Assembly: GCF_037975245.1 (NCBI RefSeq) | Contig: NC_092574.1 | Location: forward strand, 1,568,001 to 1,632,000 | DNA from: Apostichopus japonicus | Taxonomy: Eukaryota > Echinodermata > Holothuroidea > Aspidochirotida > Stichopodidae | DNA length: 64,000 nt | Direction of reading: 5' to 3' | Shown: positions 11,415-24,467 of the stretch, piece after piece | Layout of the letters: each line of letters starts with the position of its first letter | Position numbering within the stretch: the first letter of the stretch is position 1 | The notes under the pieces: generated by a model | What the model saw: only the letters and a program-made list of their open reading frames with translations | Database searches by the model: none | What the model was told of the DNA's origin: nothing | Program-made: the position numbers and the translations under genes

Positions 11415-13305
11415 CCTCCCATACCCCTCGCCTTTGGAGAAATTTGTGCTGATCTCAGGGGCCTTAGATGCCAAGGTGCAATCTTTTCCATCTGTCCCCC
11501 CCCCCCCCCTATACATTTGTATTCCATTTGTATACAACCTTTTTTTTTATTGAGCTATAAATTATGGAAAATTATGGGGGAGGGGACCCCCCCCCTCCGT
11601 GGCTACGTGCCTGGCGATACTGCAATCCCGTATAAGAATATCATACATATGCAAGGATCAGCTAATCTTTCTTTCTGATTAGCAAGAAACAGGCGGACAT
11701 CTATACAAACGTTGAGTATTTAAATCAGATAGAATACCCAACCACAACCTATAAGTGGCTATTATTAAAGCTATAGCGAGTGTCGCGGTTTGTGCCGTTT
11801 ATTGTAGGTTATATCCTCAGTAACAATGGAATTGTTGACGTCTGACAATAGCTATATATAGCGTACCAGTATTGTTACACTTTTAACAAAGTTAGTACTT
11901 GGTTTGTCAATTGTGACATTTGGGCAAACGTCTTTTTGAACTTAAATTTTCGATAAGTAGGCCTAAACACACGGAATCAAGTGGCAAATCAAAAACCATC
12001 CGTGGTGTCAAATATATCAGTTGTGTCTCAATGTATTACAAATTTATCAGAGTTGAGATTGAACTCATGAGTCTTACGTAAGCTTCTTTGGAATAATGGA
12101 TTGTTTAAACAACGGTGAGCTCAACAGAGGGGCTGGTGTCACAATAAAGCATGACCGAATTTTCTGAATTATAAGATAATTTTGGGCGAAAGTGCCTCCC
12201 AGATCACTGGAAATGGCACTTCCCAGGCCTTGTATATGTTGCATCTAAGCATTTTCTATTTTGAAATTACTAGCGATATCATAACAAAATTATACTCACG
12301 GGGAGGGGGGTCGCCCCCCCCCCCCTTGGCTACGCGCCTGTGTGTGGAAGAACTACTCGAACAGCTATATAAGAGAGTTTGAAGTTCCCTGTGGAAAGTC
12401 ACAAACGTTAACGCTTGTGCAACAAAGATCTTGAAGTGAGACCTTTTACATCCCACTATCCCTTTTCTTTCATGTTTAACTTGGAAAGGTGAATCTAGGA
12501 TTATACAAACGAGGGTTAGTATTGCCTTGTTGAATCCGACTTTATCCAGGGAGATCTGCATGGGGGTCGTCCCTCAGAAAACTGAAAGGACGTCAGATAT
12601 AGTGCATTCTATGGCATATGTAGGCTATATCTTAGGTCTAAATAATTAGGTCTACAAGCAAGGTTGTTCTATGATAACTATTACTTCTGGGTGGGGTTGA
12701 AAAGGCGCGGGGTCCATCCCAGCTAGGAACCCCCCCCCCCACCCCCGGATTCGTGCCTGAAAAGTAGACAGTATTGTAACACACAAACCAATACCAGTGC
12801 ATCATTATTAAATAATAATAATAATGAGATAATTGCTAAATATTTTTAATATAAATTTTTGTTTATTTTCTGGAGTATAGCAAAGAAGTATTAGGCCTAC
12901 TTGAACCATCTGTGGTGTAGTGTGTGTTTTGATTTTTACAAGTTTTCCGAGTCTTTACCAAAAAGAAAATGAAACTAACAGAATAAAGCATTCAAAAGTA
13001 TACATACCAAGTACTTTCTCCTTTTTTCTCTCTCTCTTTGATAACTGTAAATCCAAATGTACGCAAAAACATCAACGTTGAGCCTTTTGAAAAGTGACTC
13101 CTTCCAATGTGTAAACACAGTAAGTTTTCGCCATTGCACAGTATCTGCCGTAGAGCCGTATTATAAGTGTGAAGAGAGGCGGCGTGCCTTAATCAATGTG
13201 TATAGGGAGATTCCCAACACGCGATGGCGTGATATCGGCTGATCGTGCCACATCACGTACGATCGAGCGTACATTCAAATTCCTATAATGAAAGCATGCA
13301 TGGAG
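11415..13305. other. Intergenic, degraded hAT ends and homopolymer runs
   Basis: Two isolated sequences resemble right ends of hAT elements: GGCTACGTGCCTG at about 11600-11612 and GGCTACGCGCCTG at about 12329-12341. Each follows a C-run, but no matching left end or duplication was found. There is an AAT microsatellite at about 12809-12826. No gene was recognised. Confidence 0.45.
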
Positions 13306-14109
13306 AGTGTGTAGTCTTCTGATCAATGCGGGTATTTAAATTCATGAAGTGCTTGTATCAATAATATTTCCCATCCAGTCCTGCATGGAAACGGATATTC
13401 AAATTCCTGTGAAAGCAGAGTGATGAAATCAAACGTTTTAAATATTTTAAAGAAAAGTAAATGGTCATCATAGTATAGTACCATATGATTGCATCATAGA
13501 CATATAATGAATGTTTCAGGTTCCATGGGATACGTGTAGGAGCAACGGAAGTGGGTTCACGTAAAGGCCGGGGCACAAACAGGGGGCTCCAAAGCTTGGG
13601 CGTGGAAGGGCCAGAGGCGAATGAAGGATTTGATAGAGGGGAATTCATTATGGTCATTGAATACAACTCTTATGTATGTGGGTTTTGGGGGTTCTCCTGC
13701 ATCCAAAAATTGTTTTATTTTTATTTGAAACTGCAGATGGTGCATATTTAGGACTATAGTAGCTCTAAACGCAAGATTGTGCTAATAAATAGTAAACTCG
13801 AAAATTCCCCTTAATGATTTAGGTAGTGACTGAACCGTCCACAGCCCAACCCCCCCCCCCCCCCCCGACTGACGATCAGAGGTTGGGTCCATGCCACTCC
13901 CCATTTGCGCATTCCAGTGATCCTATGGGGTAACAAGTCGCTCCCAACTGTTAAAACTGATAGCCATGGGAAAATTGATGTTGCTTCTCTCTTGTGAATA
14001 AATAAAGAAAACAGCAGCTAATATAATGATATAGTCACATTATCTAAAGCATTCAGTACATATGTGAGTTGAATATTAAAACCCATGCATAGAATAACAG
14101 TTTTCGAAC

Positions 14110-14817
14110 GGGGGAATTCCACTAGACCGAAGGTCCGCGAGACCGAATTTCCGCGAACCGATGGTCCGCGAGACCAGGGGTGAGGGAGGGGGGAGCGTCA
14201 CCCAAAAATGTTTCACTTGTGGACGTCCCCCCCCCCCCTAAAATCTGATATCAATCAAAACAGTGTAGTCTGTCAATCATTTTCCCCAGTCTGAATCACT
14301 TTAATCTTCCCGGATTGAACCGACCAAGTGACTTCAACCGACTGAGTGATTTCCCCCACTGGAGGTGAGGAGGAGGGGGGGGGGGTGAGCAGTGGCGTAA
14401 CTATACTTTTTCATTAGAGGGGCTTTAGAGGGGGTCAAAGAGATTGACAAGGGGGGCCATATTGTTTAAAATAGGGTATCGCTATATCTATGATTATTAA
14501 GTTACATTCTTTTCTAAAATTTCATTTGGGGCAGCGCAACCCCCTCTGGTTACGCCACTGGTGGAGGCCTAGTATCAATGCAAGCCGCCCAGCCCCCATT
14601 GCGCAAGTCACTGGTATCCACTATGAGAAGAAATGGCTGTAAATTATTTTTAATTACGCGCTTTTATCAACGTATTATTACTGGAAGTAATATTTGTCTT
14701 ACCCTATTAAATGCATAGTAATAGTTTTCGTCTCGCGGACCTTCAGTCTCGAAGACCTTCGGTGTCGCGGACCTTTTTTAAGTTCAGTCTCACGGACCTT
14801 CGGTCTCGTGGCCTGTA
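14110..14817. mobile_element. ~0.7-kb insertion with GACCGAAGGTCCG subterminal inverted repeats
   Basis: Relative to the paralogous site at 17980, copy A is interrupted after TTTCGAAC and resumes after TTTCAAAC. This is an 8-bp target duplication with one mismatch, and copy B is the empty site. Close to each end lies the inverted pair CAC(T/G)AGACCGAAGGTCCG(C/T)GAGAC, and further copies of the GGTCCGCGAGACC word occur inside. There is no coding frame. The 8-bp duplication would fit hAT, P or Mutator-like elements; I cannot choose. Confidence 0.75.
14390..14560. mobile_element. Small hAT-like element nested in the 14.1-kb insertion, 171 bp
   Basis: The ends CAGTGGCGTAACTATA and GGTTACGCCACTG are inverted over CAGTGGCGTAAC, the same terminal class as the 11.0- and 24.5-kb MITEs. 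The 8-bp flanks (GGGGTGAG and GTGGAGGC) do not match well, so the insertion is old or the site has been rearranged. Confidence 0.6.
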
Positions 14818-14990
14818 AACTTTCAAACACCTTGTTCACTAGTCATAAACACATTGTGTTGCGTACGAAAGGTGCCTGTATCAAGTTACATTATATCATA
14901 TGCATGTTGCCTTTCTTAAAACATATATTATAGCCTAAAACTACGGTTCTTCCATATGAATGTAGCATGGCCAGGATAAATGGAGTGGTT

Positions 14991-16539
14991 ATTGCCATTA
15001 TCTAGCTGTCATTATATTTTTAGAAACCAACCGTTTGACACTTGGGAGAAGAAGAAATATTTCGTCGACGTCACACTCTGACTGTTGCAATAGAAATTGG
15101 AGTTAATATTGAGAAATGACTTATATTCGTGAAAAGCACAACCCTGCTGCTTCAAAGATGGACGCATGCCGAAGGATGTGTGAAAATGTTATTTCTCTAT
15201 CATTATTAAATGAGCATGATCACTATTTGTGTATAACGACAATAAAGGTCAATACTGACTGGAGAATGCCGTGTAATTACAGCACCCTATCAAATTACTT
15301 CATACTCATCAAATTGGCCTAAGGTACTGCAGAGCATTCCATTACTATGCTTCTATTGCTTGGTGCTAACAAAAGAACAGTATACAATAATGAATAATTG
15401 AATATTATTCCCCTTGAATTGAAAGGTAATGCTCATCATGTGCCTGCTATTGTTTCCTCAAATCTGTCAACATGTGTATAGGCTACCCTATATAGCCTAT
15501 ATGCAGGTTTAGCATCAGTTCAACGTAAACCACCTACGAGACGGACCACCAAGATATCTTTCAATGTTGCAACTTTCAAACGCATTTCCGCTGCTAACAA
15601 TAGCCTGGATTTTATGTTCCATCGTATCACCCACCTCACATGGTTCGACATTTCTTTGAAAGGTCAAACGTTCGTGGATTCTCCCATTGTGAAAAAGGGT
15701 AATGAAAAAACAGTAGGCATGCTAATAATTTTGTTCTGTGCGTGACAATGTGTAATGTATTTGTATTGAATGAACATTGTCAATTTATAGAACTGGTTTA
15801 AATAGTACGTACAGCAATATCCATTTCAAAGGGAGAATAAGCACGTGATTTAGGCATAGTAATCCTAGAACAATGGGAACGAAGGTTTATCATTTGTTAC
15901 ATTTGGCAAAGATTATGAAGGGACATGGACAGGGAAGACTTTAAATGTCTACGGACGCCTATGAACAATGTAATTGCTCTAATCACTCTAATAGCCTAGG
16001 CATTATAATCATGAACATAGCTGCAACTCCCATCAAATCCATCAAAGATTGACCATATTACAAGTCTTTTCTTCATTCTAGGTTTATTTATAAATAAATG
16101 TTAGCTAATTATGCACATTGATGATGTACAGGGAGTGACTGCCTATGTAATCCCTTTGTTTTCACAACCTTCGTTTCAAAGACACGGAACACAGGTTTGT
16201 GGGCCTAAGGCGAATTTTTGAAAATTTTGAAATATTATTGTGTTCTTTGAAAAGAGGAACATCACATTATTCAAATGATATATGTGGTCTTGCAATTATT
16301 AGTTAACTTATTAAGGGCTATTAAGGGCTACAATGAGAAAGGTTGATAAGCACAACACGTGTTTATCTTGCAAACGAAAAGAGCTTTTCCAAAAAAATTC
16401 TACAGATTTTGAATGAGATTATCACACACATGTGAATACGGGGCAAATTGTCTAGATGTTCGTAGCACTTTAAAAATATTGATCATAATTCATGGAATCA
16501 GCGATATTTCTTATAGAAAAACAAATCCAGAACATATAC
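14991..16539. other. Intergenic AT-rich DNA, nothing recognised
   Basis: No repeat boundary, RNA gene or coding frame could be supported here. Confidence 0.5.
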
Positions 16540-16795
16540 AATTCCCTTCTGCCGTTTCCTCTCCCCCATCTTTTGCTTTTACCCCTCCCACCTATTGTTT
16601 TCTCCCCTCTCCCACCTATTGTTTTCTTCCCTCTCCCACCTTTTGTTTCCTTCCCCCTCCCCTCCCAACTTGTTTCCTTCCCCCTCCCAACTTGTTTCCT
16701 TCCCCCTCCCCTCCCAACTTGTTTCCTTCCCCCTCCCCTCCCAACTTGTTTCCTTCCCCTCCCAACTTGTTTCCTTCCCCTCCAAACTCAACTTA
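16540..16795. repeat. Pyrimidine-rich minisatellite (cttcccctcccaacttgttt units)
   Basis: About ten imperfect units of roughly 17-27 bp built from ccctccc, a(a)cttgtttcctt and related variants. The strand asymmetry (nearly all C and T on plus) makes it open in several frames, producing proline/serine/phenylalanine-rich pseudo-peptides. Confidence 0.85.
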
Positions 16796-16886
16796 TGTAC
16801 GAAATATATCGTTTGAAAGTGTTTAATTTGTTTTAGCTCTCTAACATTTTCAAGTTCGAAATATCAGGTTTGCAATCAACGGCTAT

Positions 16887-17080
16887 ACTTTTTAAGAAAA
16901 AGTCGCACAGGAAAGAACCTGGGCACGAAAACCAAACTACCGAACGACTAATCCGCTCTCTACCCCAGTCCCCTTGCATCGGGACTGTGACTGTGTGATC
17001 ATCGCCAGGTGTGCATCACCATTCCCCTCGAAAGGGAATCGATACTACACATGATCTTAGCCAAAAGGTCGAGAAGCGAT
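16887..17080 (-). mobile_element. Retroposon with a U2 snRNA 5' head (SINE-like chimeric RNA insertion)
   Basis: Read on the minus strand from 17080, the first 40 nt match U2 snRNA nt 1-40 at 38 positions, starting exactly at the U2 5' end and including the GTAGTA branch-point-recognition segment. At GTAGTATC the similarity stops. The remaining ~150 nt are not U2, U1, U4, U6, U11 or U12 that I can recognise, and fold locally: ATTCCC/GGGGAAT, CAGTCCC/GGGGACTG, CAGG/CCTG and a terminal ACTTTTT-CTT-AAAAAGT hairpin. Direct repeats ATCAACGGCTAT flank it (16875-16886 and 17079-17090, overlapping the first two bases of the RNA), indicating insertion by reverse transcription. It lacks a long poly-A. 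It is either one copy of a SINE family with an snRNA-derived head or a one-off template-switch chimera. Confidence 0.8.
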
Positions 17081-17210
17081 CAACGGCTATTCAACTAATG
17101 CAGTTGGTTGTGCTTATATCATAAAATTCACTTGCACATAAACTACTTTGACTAACATGTAGGCAAACAGGCACAGCCAGGTAAACAGTCTGAATGGAAG
17201 TTGAAAACTT

Positions 17211-18177
17211 GAGTGTGTAGTCTTCTGATCAATGCGGGTATTTAAATTCATGGAGTGCTTGTATCGATTACATTTCCCCTCCAATCCTGGAAACGGATAT
17301 TCAAATTCCTGCAGTGAAAGCAGAGTGACGAAATCAAACCTTTTTAACTTTTAAAGAAAATTAAATGGTCATCATAGCATAGTATCATATGATTCCAGAT
17401 GGGTACAAATTCAACTTTTCCGCGACTGACCGTTTAGGTAAGGGGCTGAACTTTTATGGAAAGGCCAGAGGCGAATAGAGGATTTTATAGAGGGGGATTC
17501 ATTAAGGTCATTGAATACAACTCTTATGTATGTGGGTTTTGGGGGTCCCCTCGCATTTTTTTAAATAAAATTTGGACCGTCAGATGGTGCATTCTGCGGC
17601 ATAATGAAATAACAATTTAGGATAATATTAGTAGCTCTAAACGCAAGATTGTGCTAATAAATTATAAACTCGAAAATTCCCCTTAATGATTTAGGTAGCG
17701 ATTGAACCGTCCACAGCCCCCCCCCCCCCCTACTGACGATCAGAGGTCGGGTCCATGTCACTCTCAATTTGCGCATTCCAGTGATCTTATGGGGGTAAGA
17801 AGGGTCAGTCGCTCCCAACTGTTAAAACTGAATGGCATTGGTAATGATGATGTTGCTTCTCTCAACTATTAGTGAATAAATAAAGAAAACAGCAGCTAAT
17901 ATAATGATAGTCACATTTTCTAAAGCATGCAGTACATATGTTAATTGAATATTAAACCCATGCATAGAATAACAGTTTTCGAACATCTTGTTCAATAGTC
18001 ATAAACACATTGTGTTGCGTACGAAAGGTGCCTGTATCAAGTTACATTATTGTTTACTAATAAATAATTGATCTTATGCATGTGGCCTTTCTTAAAACGT
18101 ATATATTATAGCCTAAAACTATACGGCTCTTTCATATGAATGTAGCATGGCCAGGATAAATGAAATGGTTATTACTA
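17211..18177 (+). repeat. Dispersed/tandem duplicated repeat, copy B (uninterrupted)
   Basis: Paralogue of 13306-14990, in the same orientation about 3.9 kb away. At 17980-18000 it reads straight through the site that is interrupted in copy A, so it preserves the pre-insertion allele. Short open frames inside have no recognisable content. Confidence 0.8.
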
Positions 18178-18207
18178 ATAAATAACAATATATTAATAGT
18201 CTGTTTC

Positions 18208-18349
18208 ACATTATCTAAAGCATACAGAACATGTTATTTGAATATTAAAACACATGTATAGACAAGTTTTCGAACACCTTGTTCAATGGTCATAAAAACA
18301 CTACGCCAAGGCGTACGAAAGGTGCCTGTATCAAGTTACATGTTCACAA
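18208..18349 (+). repeat. Partial third copy of the 13.3/17.2-kb repeat
   Basis: Repeats the 3' part only: tatctaaagcata-cag, gaatattaaaac, gttttcgaacaccttgttc, gtacgaaaggtgcctg and tatcaagttaca occur in the same order as at 14040-14890 and 17910-18045. This shows local tandem growth of the repeat's 3' half. Confidence 0.75.
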
Positions 18350-21300
18350 ATAAATACTTGATCGTATTCATAAAGATATTGTAGTAAATACAATCAATTT
18401 GCTTACTAGATAATAGGTGACGGGGAGGGGGTGGAAGCCTGGGGAGGCACAGCTTACCGTCAGATTATGTATGCTTCTGATCAATTGTATTTGATCAATT
18501 CTATTGTGACTTGATTTGAGTGAGCAAACCACAACGTTAACTCGAAACGTTCTAACAAAATGGATCAGTTTCAACAAAAGATCCTTTTTGTAGCAATTGT
18601 ATTCACAAAACTGAGAGGGCACGCGAAGCACCTTGGTACGTGGAAGAGGCTGCTTAAGAGAGGGACACATCAATTGTGAAGAGCTGCTTCCAAGGGCAAC
18701 AGATTTCAAGGAGTTGCTACTATAAAGTAGCAGCTCCCTGCAGATATAGGTACATTTGGTAACAAGAAGATTTTACTAACATTTTAATGACGATGTAAAT
18801 AACAGCATTGATCCAGTCCGACTTTAAAAGAGATTGCACTGACCCTGCTGCGATTTCTGACATTGCAAACATTATAAGATAACAAATGTTAGAGCACACA
18901 TCAGACCATGTAAGAGTGTTGAACGGGTAAACTTTTTGCAAACCGCTATCTTTACAATTGCTCCTTTCCCCTCCCTTAAAAGTGGAGGAGGCTTCCCCTC
19001 CTCCGCATGATTATGCCATAGGCTTGTAATAGGACACCAAGGACTAGGGCTCGGAAGTCAAGAACTCGGACTTGGAATCGACTACAACACTGATACGATT
19101 TTTTCATGCATATGCATGATTTTAATTGGGTATTTTTATAGCATATCGATACACATTTGACTTCTATAGTTTCCTCGTTTAAAAAGAAACATATATTCCA
19201 TAAGCTGTTGATTAAATTTGTCATCATTATAATAATATTTGTGTATGTTAATATAATGTATGATGTGTACAGCCATATCATTGTAAGGGTGACTATATAC
19301 ATGTTTATCGATTTAATATCTCTTAATATTCTAAATACACAGTTTATTTATATCATACCAAAGTTTAGCTATTATGAAAGAGCTATTTTAAGAGTCAGAG
19401 AATTAAGGTTTAATTAACGCTTGTATTGATGGCTCTTCGTGGCACAATACAGAGCGACCTTTTTTGATTGTGTAGTCACGTGCACAAGATGCTATGGTGT
19501 ACTCCTCTCCCTGCAAGAAGGTACTACATTTTGCCAGTTTTGAAACAATGTTGAATAATTTCGACTAATATGTTTATGTACTAAAATGTAGATTTTTTTA
19601 TCCTGGCTAGACTTGGCTCACATCCGTTTTAGGGAGAGTATATGGGGAGGGATTGCCCCTCCCCATTTGGAATTTGTTGTTTCGGCAAAGGGTTTAAATG
19701 CAAAATGGTGCGGTCATTTCTATAATTTTAACTATACTTTTGTGTAGTACAACATTAAATCTCTCCGATGTATATCGAATTACGTGCATGAAATTGTGTT
19801 TTTGACGTCTCCGTTCCGTCCCGAAAGTTTCTGTGGGGGAACTGATGCCCCCGTACCCCTCTGGCTACGCCACTGATCTCAATTGTTTGGAAAATTAAAT
19901 TAATCAAAGAACTGCATGAGTCGAGCTAAAGAGACACATATATGAAATATATTTTTATATAAATATAAGATATAAACATATAATGCAACTAACCTGGATC
20001 GTTTTATTGTTGTTTATGAATCTTTTCAATTGTTTTTTATCAGAATGTCGCGATAATTTATTTTTACCTGCAGGATACCCAATCATTTGCATATTCTTGA
20101 ACATCACTAGGTTCGGTTTATTTGGCAAGTATTCCCTGGTTATTTTGACTGTTCTATACGGTTCCCGCGGATGACCAGGCAGTCGATTCAAATGTGACAG
20201 GATTCGAATCAAAATTGACTACTTTGCTGCTAACTTCCTGCCCAATGTTGGGCACTTAGTCATCATCTTAATAAAAACTGTGATAACGAAATAAATTGAC
20301 CAACAAAATTTGCTTTGCTAAAATATTTGCAACTATTTAGCTGTCGCAAAATATTTCTTGTTAAATACATTACCTGCAACCGATTTGTGTCAATTGTAAT
20401 AAACTATACCCATTTAATGGGTCAACACTATGACCAACTTGTGTGTTGATGTTAGCACAATATACTACGTTCATTAATTAACTGAACTTTTAGCAAACAT
20501 AGATTAGAACAAAAGAATAAATTAAAAGGCTATCGAACGGTTTGAATGAATCTAATAAACATTAATTAAGGCAATTTTGGGTAATAATTGGGCAAAGTTT
20601 GATTACAAAATTTTAAGGAAAATCTTAATCCTACAGAAAATACACCCAGTGTTCTAACAATGTATATATGGAACAGAAGTGCAAATTATGTAAATGGATT
20701 CGTGAACAATAGTAGAAGTCCTAGGGCTATATGGCAGCAATAAGCTCCCTTACAGATATTTTCCAGGATTCGATATTATTACTGCTCTTCAACCTATATA
20801 CACGTATATGCATAGACTGTTTGACATGTTTTTCGTAACATATTTAATACTTATGTCTGTCTTAGTTATTTTGTCGTATGTTGTTTTATGTTTGCTCACC
20901 TCATGCACACGTTTGTTTATTTTAGTTTGTTCTTATTTTTTTATCATTGTGTTTTGCCTCATTTTTCCAGTCTTGTTCACTTTGATGTTAGTACCGATGG
21001 TACGATCATTAAGTTGACCAGTTATCAAGCTCAATCATAATAATCTGATATATATGATTTTTATCAGCATAGTCAAATAATACCAAGATGCTCCACATGA
21101 AACTAAAATAGATTTTATAACAGCCTATTGTTACTTTTGGCACTATGAATAGATTGTATTCCTCTATTTATAAAACCTATAGAAGACGCTTTATCTTGTG
21201 GTTGTTTCGACAGAACAATGAGGAAGTTAAGATGCTTGCTTCATTGTATTCAATATGTGTAAAGTATCTCATGTTGTGGCTGATTAAATCATATTAGTTT

Positions 21301-24300
21301 AAATTTAATCTTCACACAAAATATTAGGGGATTGGTAACTATTCTTCAACCGATTTCTAGGTAGCCTTCAATATTGCTTTTAGTTTTTTTTACCGTTATT
21401 GGACGTTTGAATCAGCCTTGTGTGTTAGTAGTACCAATTTCCGTCAACGTTACAACTGAAAGTTACACTGCAGTTTATTTTGAAACTAGACAATTTTCAG
21501 GTTTTTAAAGAACAGAGAAATGTTTGCCTTTATCACATGGACTTAAATCAATGTATTATATTTCAAGTCACGTACTCTACTGAGTTGTCTAGTACCCCAG
21601 AAACCATTGCACGACAGACTTACATTGCTGTTTTACTTATATATGTATAAGCAAGTTCCAATGAGATGGTCCTCTAAGAGTGAACAAAAAACAGAACCGT
21701 CCTTCTAATCCTGAGATGACAGAGTCGAATCCTGTTCTGATCATAAAATTCTTTCAGAATTCAGTTTTGCATTGATCATTTATTTCGATAATTTTCACTA
21801 ATTATATAATTAGTTAGCACGGTGAGTAATTAATAACTGAAATTTGAAGTTCGTTACCAATAAATACTTCATATTAATCACAAACAAAATGCAAATGAGA
21901 AAGTTTTACAATTTTCATTTTTAGTTGAGATTTCCTTAAATATTCGAAGTAACGAATGACGATTTTAGAGTTTACATCAACGCAAAATACTCATTCGACA
22001 GGAACGGTTGTGCAGGGGATATGGGGCGTACCCCCCCCCCCTTCAACCACACACAACAAATCATAGACCTAGTCATTAGCCCAATCAGTGCATGAAGACG
22101 CTATTATAGACCTAGTTTATAGCCTAAATATGCCACAGAACGCACCATTTCACTTGGTTGCCTGCGGAGTAGGCCTACCCCAGATTCAGTATAAGCGAGT
22201 CGGCTTCAACCACCTCAGGACCAAACCCTCTCCGGCTTAAATCATGAATCCGCCTCTGTCCGATCATGTTGTTATGAGTTGACTCGATTGGCTGAGAATT
22301 AATTCATCAGAAGTTCTCCGTTGTTCTACTTGTTAGAAACATCGAGGCAGAAATGGCAGCTGGATCCTGATTACACAGTATTTGCTACGTGTCCGTGCAC
22401 TGACCTATAGGGTCTTGTGATTGGGGGGGGGGGGGAGGGACAATCATAATTTTTCCAACTGGGTGGATTCATGAGAAGGGTGCGTACCGCAAGTTCGAAA
22501 TTTTCAGCAGCATAGCACGATTGGGTTGTCAATTGTGGGTTGTCAAAAACGCCAATTGGCCGTATCCAGACAATTTAAAAGTTATTTTGTATATTTTCAA
22601 CCTTATTATGGGTTGTGCAAGGAGTTAGGAGTTAGAGTGAAATCTTGTAATAATGTGAGCCTAAAATTAAAAATAGACTAATACTATTGACTCTGAAATC
22701 AGAATTATCGTGTCAAGGGTGCGATCAGCTGAAATTAGTTTATGTTGCATAGATAGCTTTTCCAACTGTCAGATGTTTGACCGCCAATTTTTCAACTACT
22801 GAAGACTCAAGCCAATTATTGGGGGGGGGGGGGTGAGACAACCTACGCCCCATGTCGCTACGTCCCTTTTTCCGGTTATATATGAGTAGGTTACGGAAGT
22901 AAGTGGTTCTCCTCTTTATAGCACAACACTCAGTTAAAACTCAGTTAAAAATATAATGTTTGTACGAATGTTACCGTCTCGGAATATGCCAGACAATGTG
23001 TGTCAAAGTCATATTTGAATAGCCCACCGAATACCCCCCTCCCCCCCCCCAAAAAAAGGTGATAAAGAGTCATTAATTTAATTTCAATAAAACAGTCAAA
23101 CTCAACGCTGTGATTTACGAGCGCTATATGCTAAAAGAGCGTTAGTCCACTCAAAGGGGATCTTAAGGTGAGCTTAAAACAATGTAGTTCTCATTTAGCG
23201 GCTTTTCCTCCATCCAATGTTTCTTTCCGGTCTTCGCAGAAAATTAAGTGAGAAATCCTGACCTAGGCCAACACACACCCAAGATATCAGCTGATTGTTT
23301 GTAAACATATTCTACTGCCACAGATCAGTGTAGGAGTGATTCAATTGGCGATATTTTTTTAAGTAGTACTAGATAAGATAACAGATTAGGTGGTTTCTTT
23401 GTTTGCGGAGTTTATTTTGAACTTGCAAACGAAGAAAAAGAAGATAACATCAAACTATCGGGTGTAATATCTCTTTGTGATTTATTTTTAGAAATCAGCT
23501 GATATTATAAATAACTTACTTGTTATGCAGCTTTAGATAAGTCTTCATGACAAATTGTTTGCTTGCATGCAACAAAAATAGATTCCCGTAAATAATACTA
23601 CTTAGGTGGATATTTACACTGAAGATTGCGAACCACTCATCATATATAATAAGAACTGTACATTTTAGGCATGGCTTATGGCGTTTTTACTATACTTTTA
23701 TTCTAATCTGAAGAAATCCTAATTTTTCTCCCCCCGCCCCCACCCCCCCCCACGCAGACAGAGGCAACGGAGGAGGGTTAAGGTGAAGGTCCCAAATTTG
23801 AGGACATGTGACTTGGATTTGAAGGGCTAATCAAACAATCACCTCGAAACCTCCTGACAAAAAGAGGTTTCTTTATGCATTCTATATTCACAAACTACCG
23901 TATTTGACTTGTAATTCTTTACAACAATTTGGCACTTTTGAAATTGTTATTTTTTCTTCAATTTGCATTTCTCAAGAGAAGAGACTTTTTAATTAGGCCT
24001 AACATTTTTTCTGAACAAAGTGTACTGTTGAATTACAAAGTTAAAAAGGCACTCATCTGATTCATGAACACATGCGCTTTCGACGTTATTCACCCCCCCC
24101 CCCCCTCCCCATACCGATATTATTCTGTTATGATTGGATGATTTCATTTGTGATATACCCTTCAACTATAGAGATTACTCAAAATGAAGATAGCTTGTCC
24201 ATATTTTCCGCGAAAATAGCAATATTGCGGTTTACGAAAAAAGAAGAACTTTAGTCGCGGTAAAGGATAGTTAAATATTACTATCCTTTAATAAACAGTT

Positions 24301-24459
24301 TACCAATTTCAGATTATACGAGCAACCGCACAGATTGTTATCGTCGATTGGGAGATACTAAAATCGAGCAACTTGACAATCAAAATAAAACTAGTGGCGC
24401 TCGTCTCACTCGTTTTTCTCTGTCGATCAAAGATCAGCCATGTGACAATGCCTGATTGG
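18350..24459. other. Gene desert with scattered transposon debris
   Basis: A hAT-like right end GGCTACGCCACTG lies at about 19863-19875 after a C-rich stretch, without a visible partner. G- and C-runs at about 22030, 22425, 22823, 23037 and 24093 resemble the rich ends of such elements. Open frames, such as the very hydrophobic one at 20808-21017, are composition artefacts of T-rich DNA. No gene or RNA recognised. Confidence 0.45.
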
Positions 24460-24467
24460 GAGGGTTA

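Larger units (their letters stand above)
13306..14990 (+). repeat. Dispersed/tandem duplicated repeat, copy A (interrupted by an insertion)
   Basis: Starts gagtgtgtagtcttctgatc and matches 17211-18177 over almost its full length with small indels. Shared landmarks include tgggttttggggg, gcgcattccagtgatc, cagcagctaatataatgat, acagttttcgaac, gtgttgcgtacgaaaggtgc and gtagcatggccaggataaat. Copy A differs by carrying the 0.7-kb insertion at 14110-14817. Its nature (old nonautonomous element or segmental duplication) is unclear. Confidence 0.8.

Noticed and set aside
16413-16836. Proline/serine-rich 137-codon protein
   Set aside because: Composition artefact of a C/T-rich minisatellite, open in several frames on both strands.
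20808-21017. Small multi-pass membrane protein
   Set aside because: T-rich low-complexity sequence gives hydrophobic residues by chance; no homologous pattern, start context or neighbouring exon.
22012-22865. Possible 0.85-kb hAT-like element between CAGGGGATATGGGGCG and the inverted CATGGGGCG near 22850
   Set aside because: The ends only partly match in inverted orientation, C/G runs inflate the similarity, and I found no 8-bp duplication.
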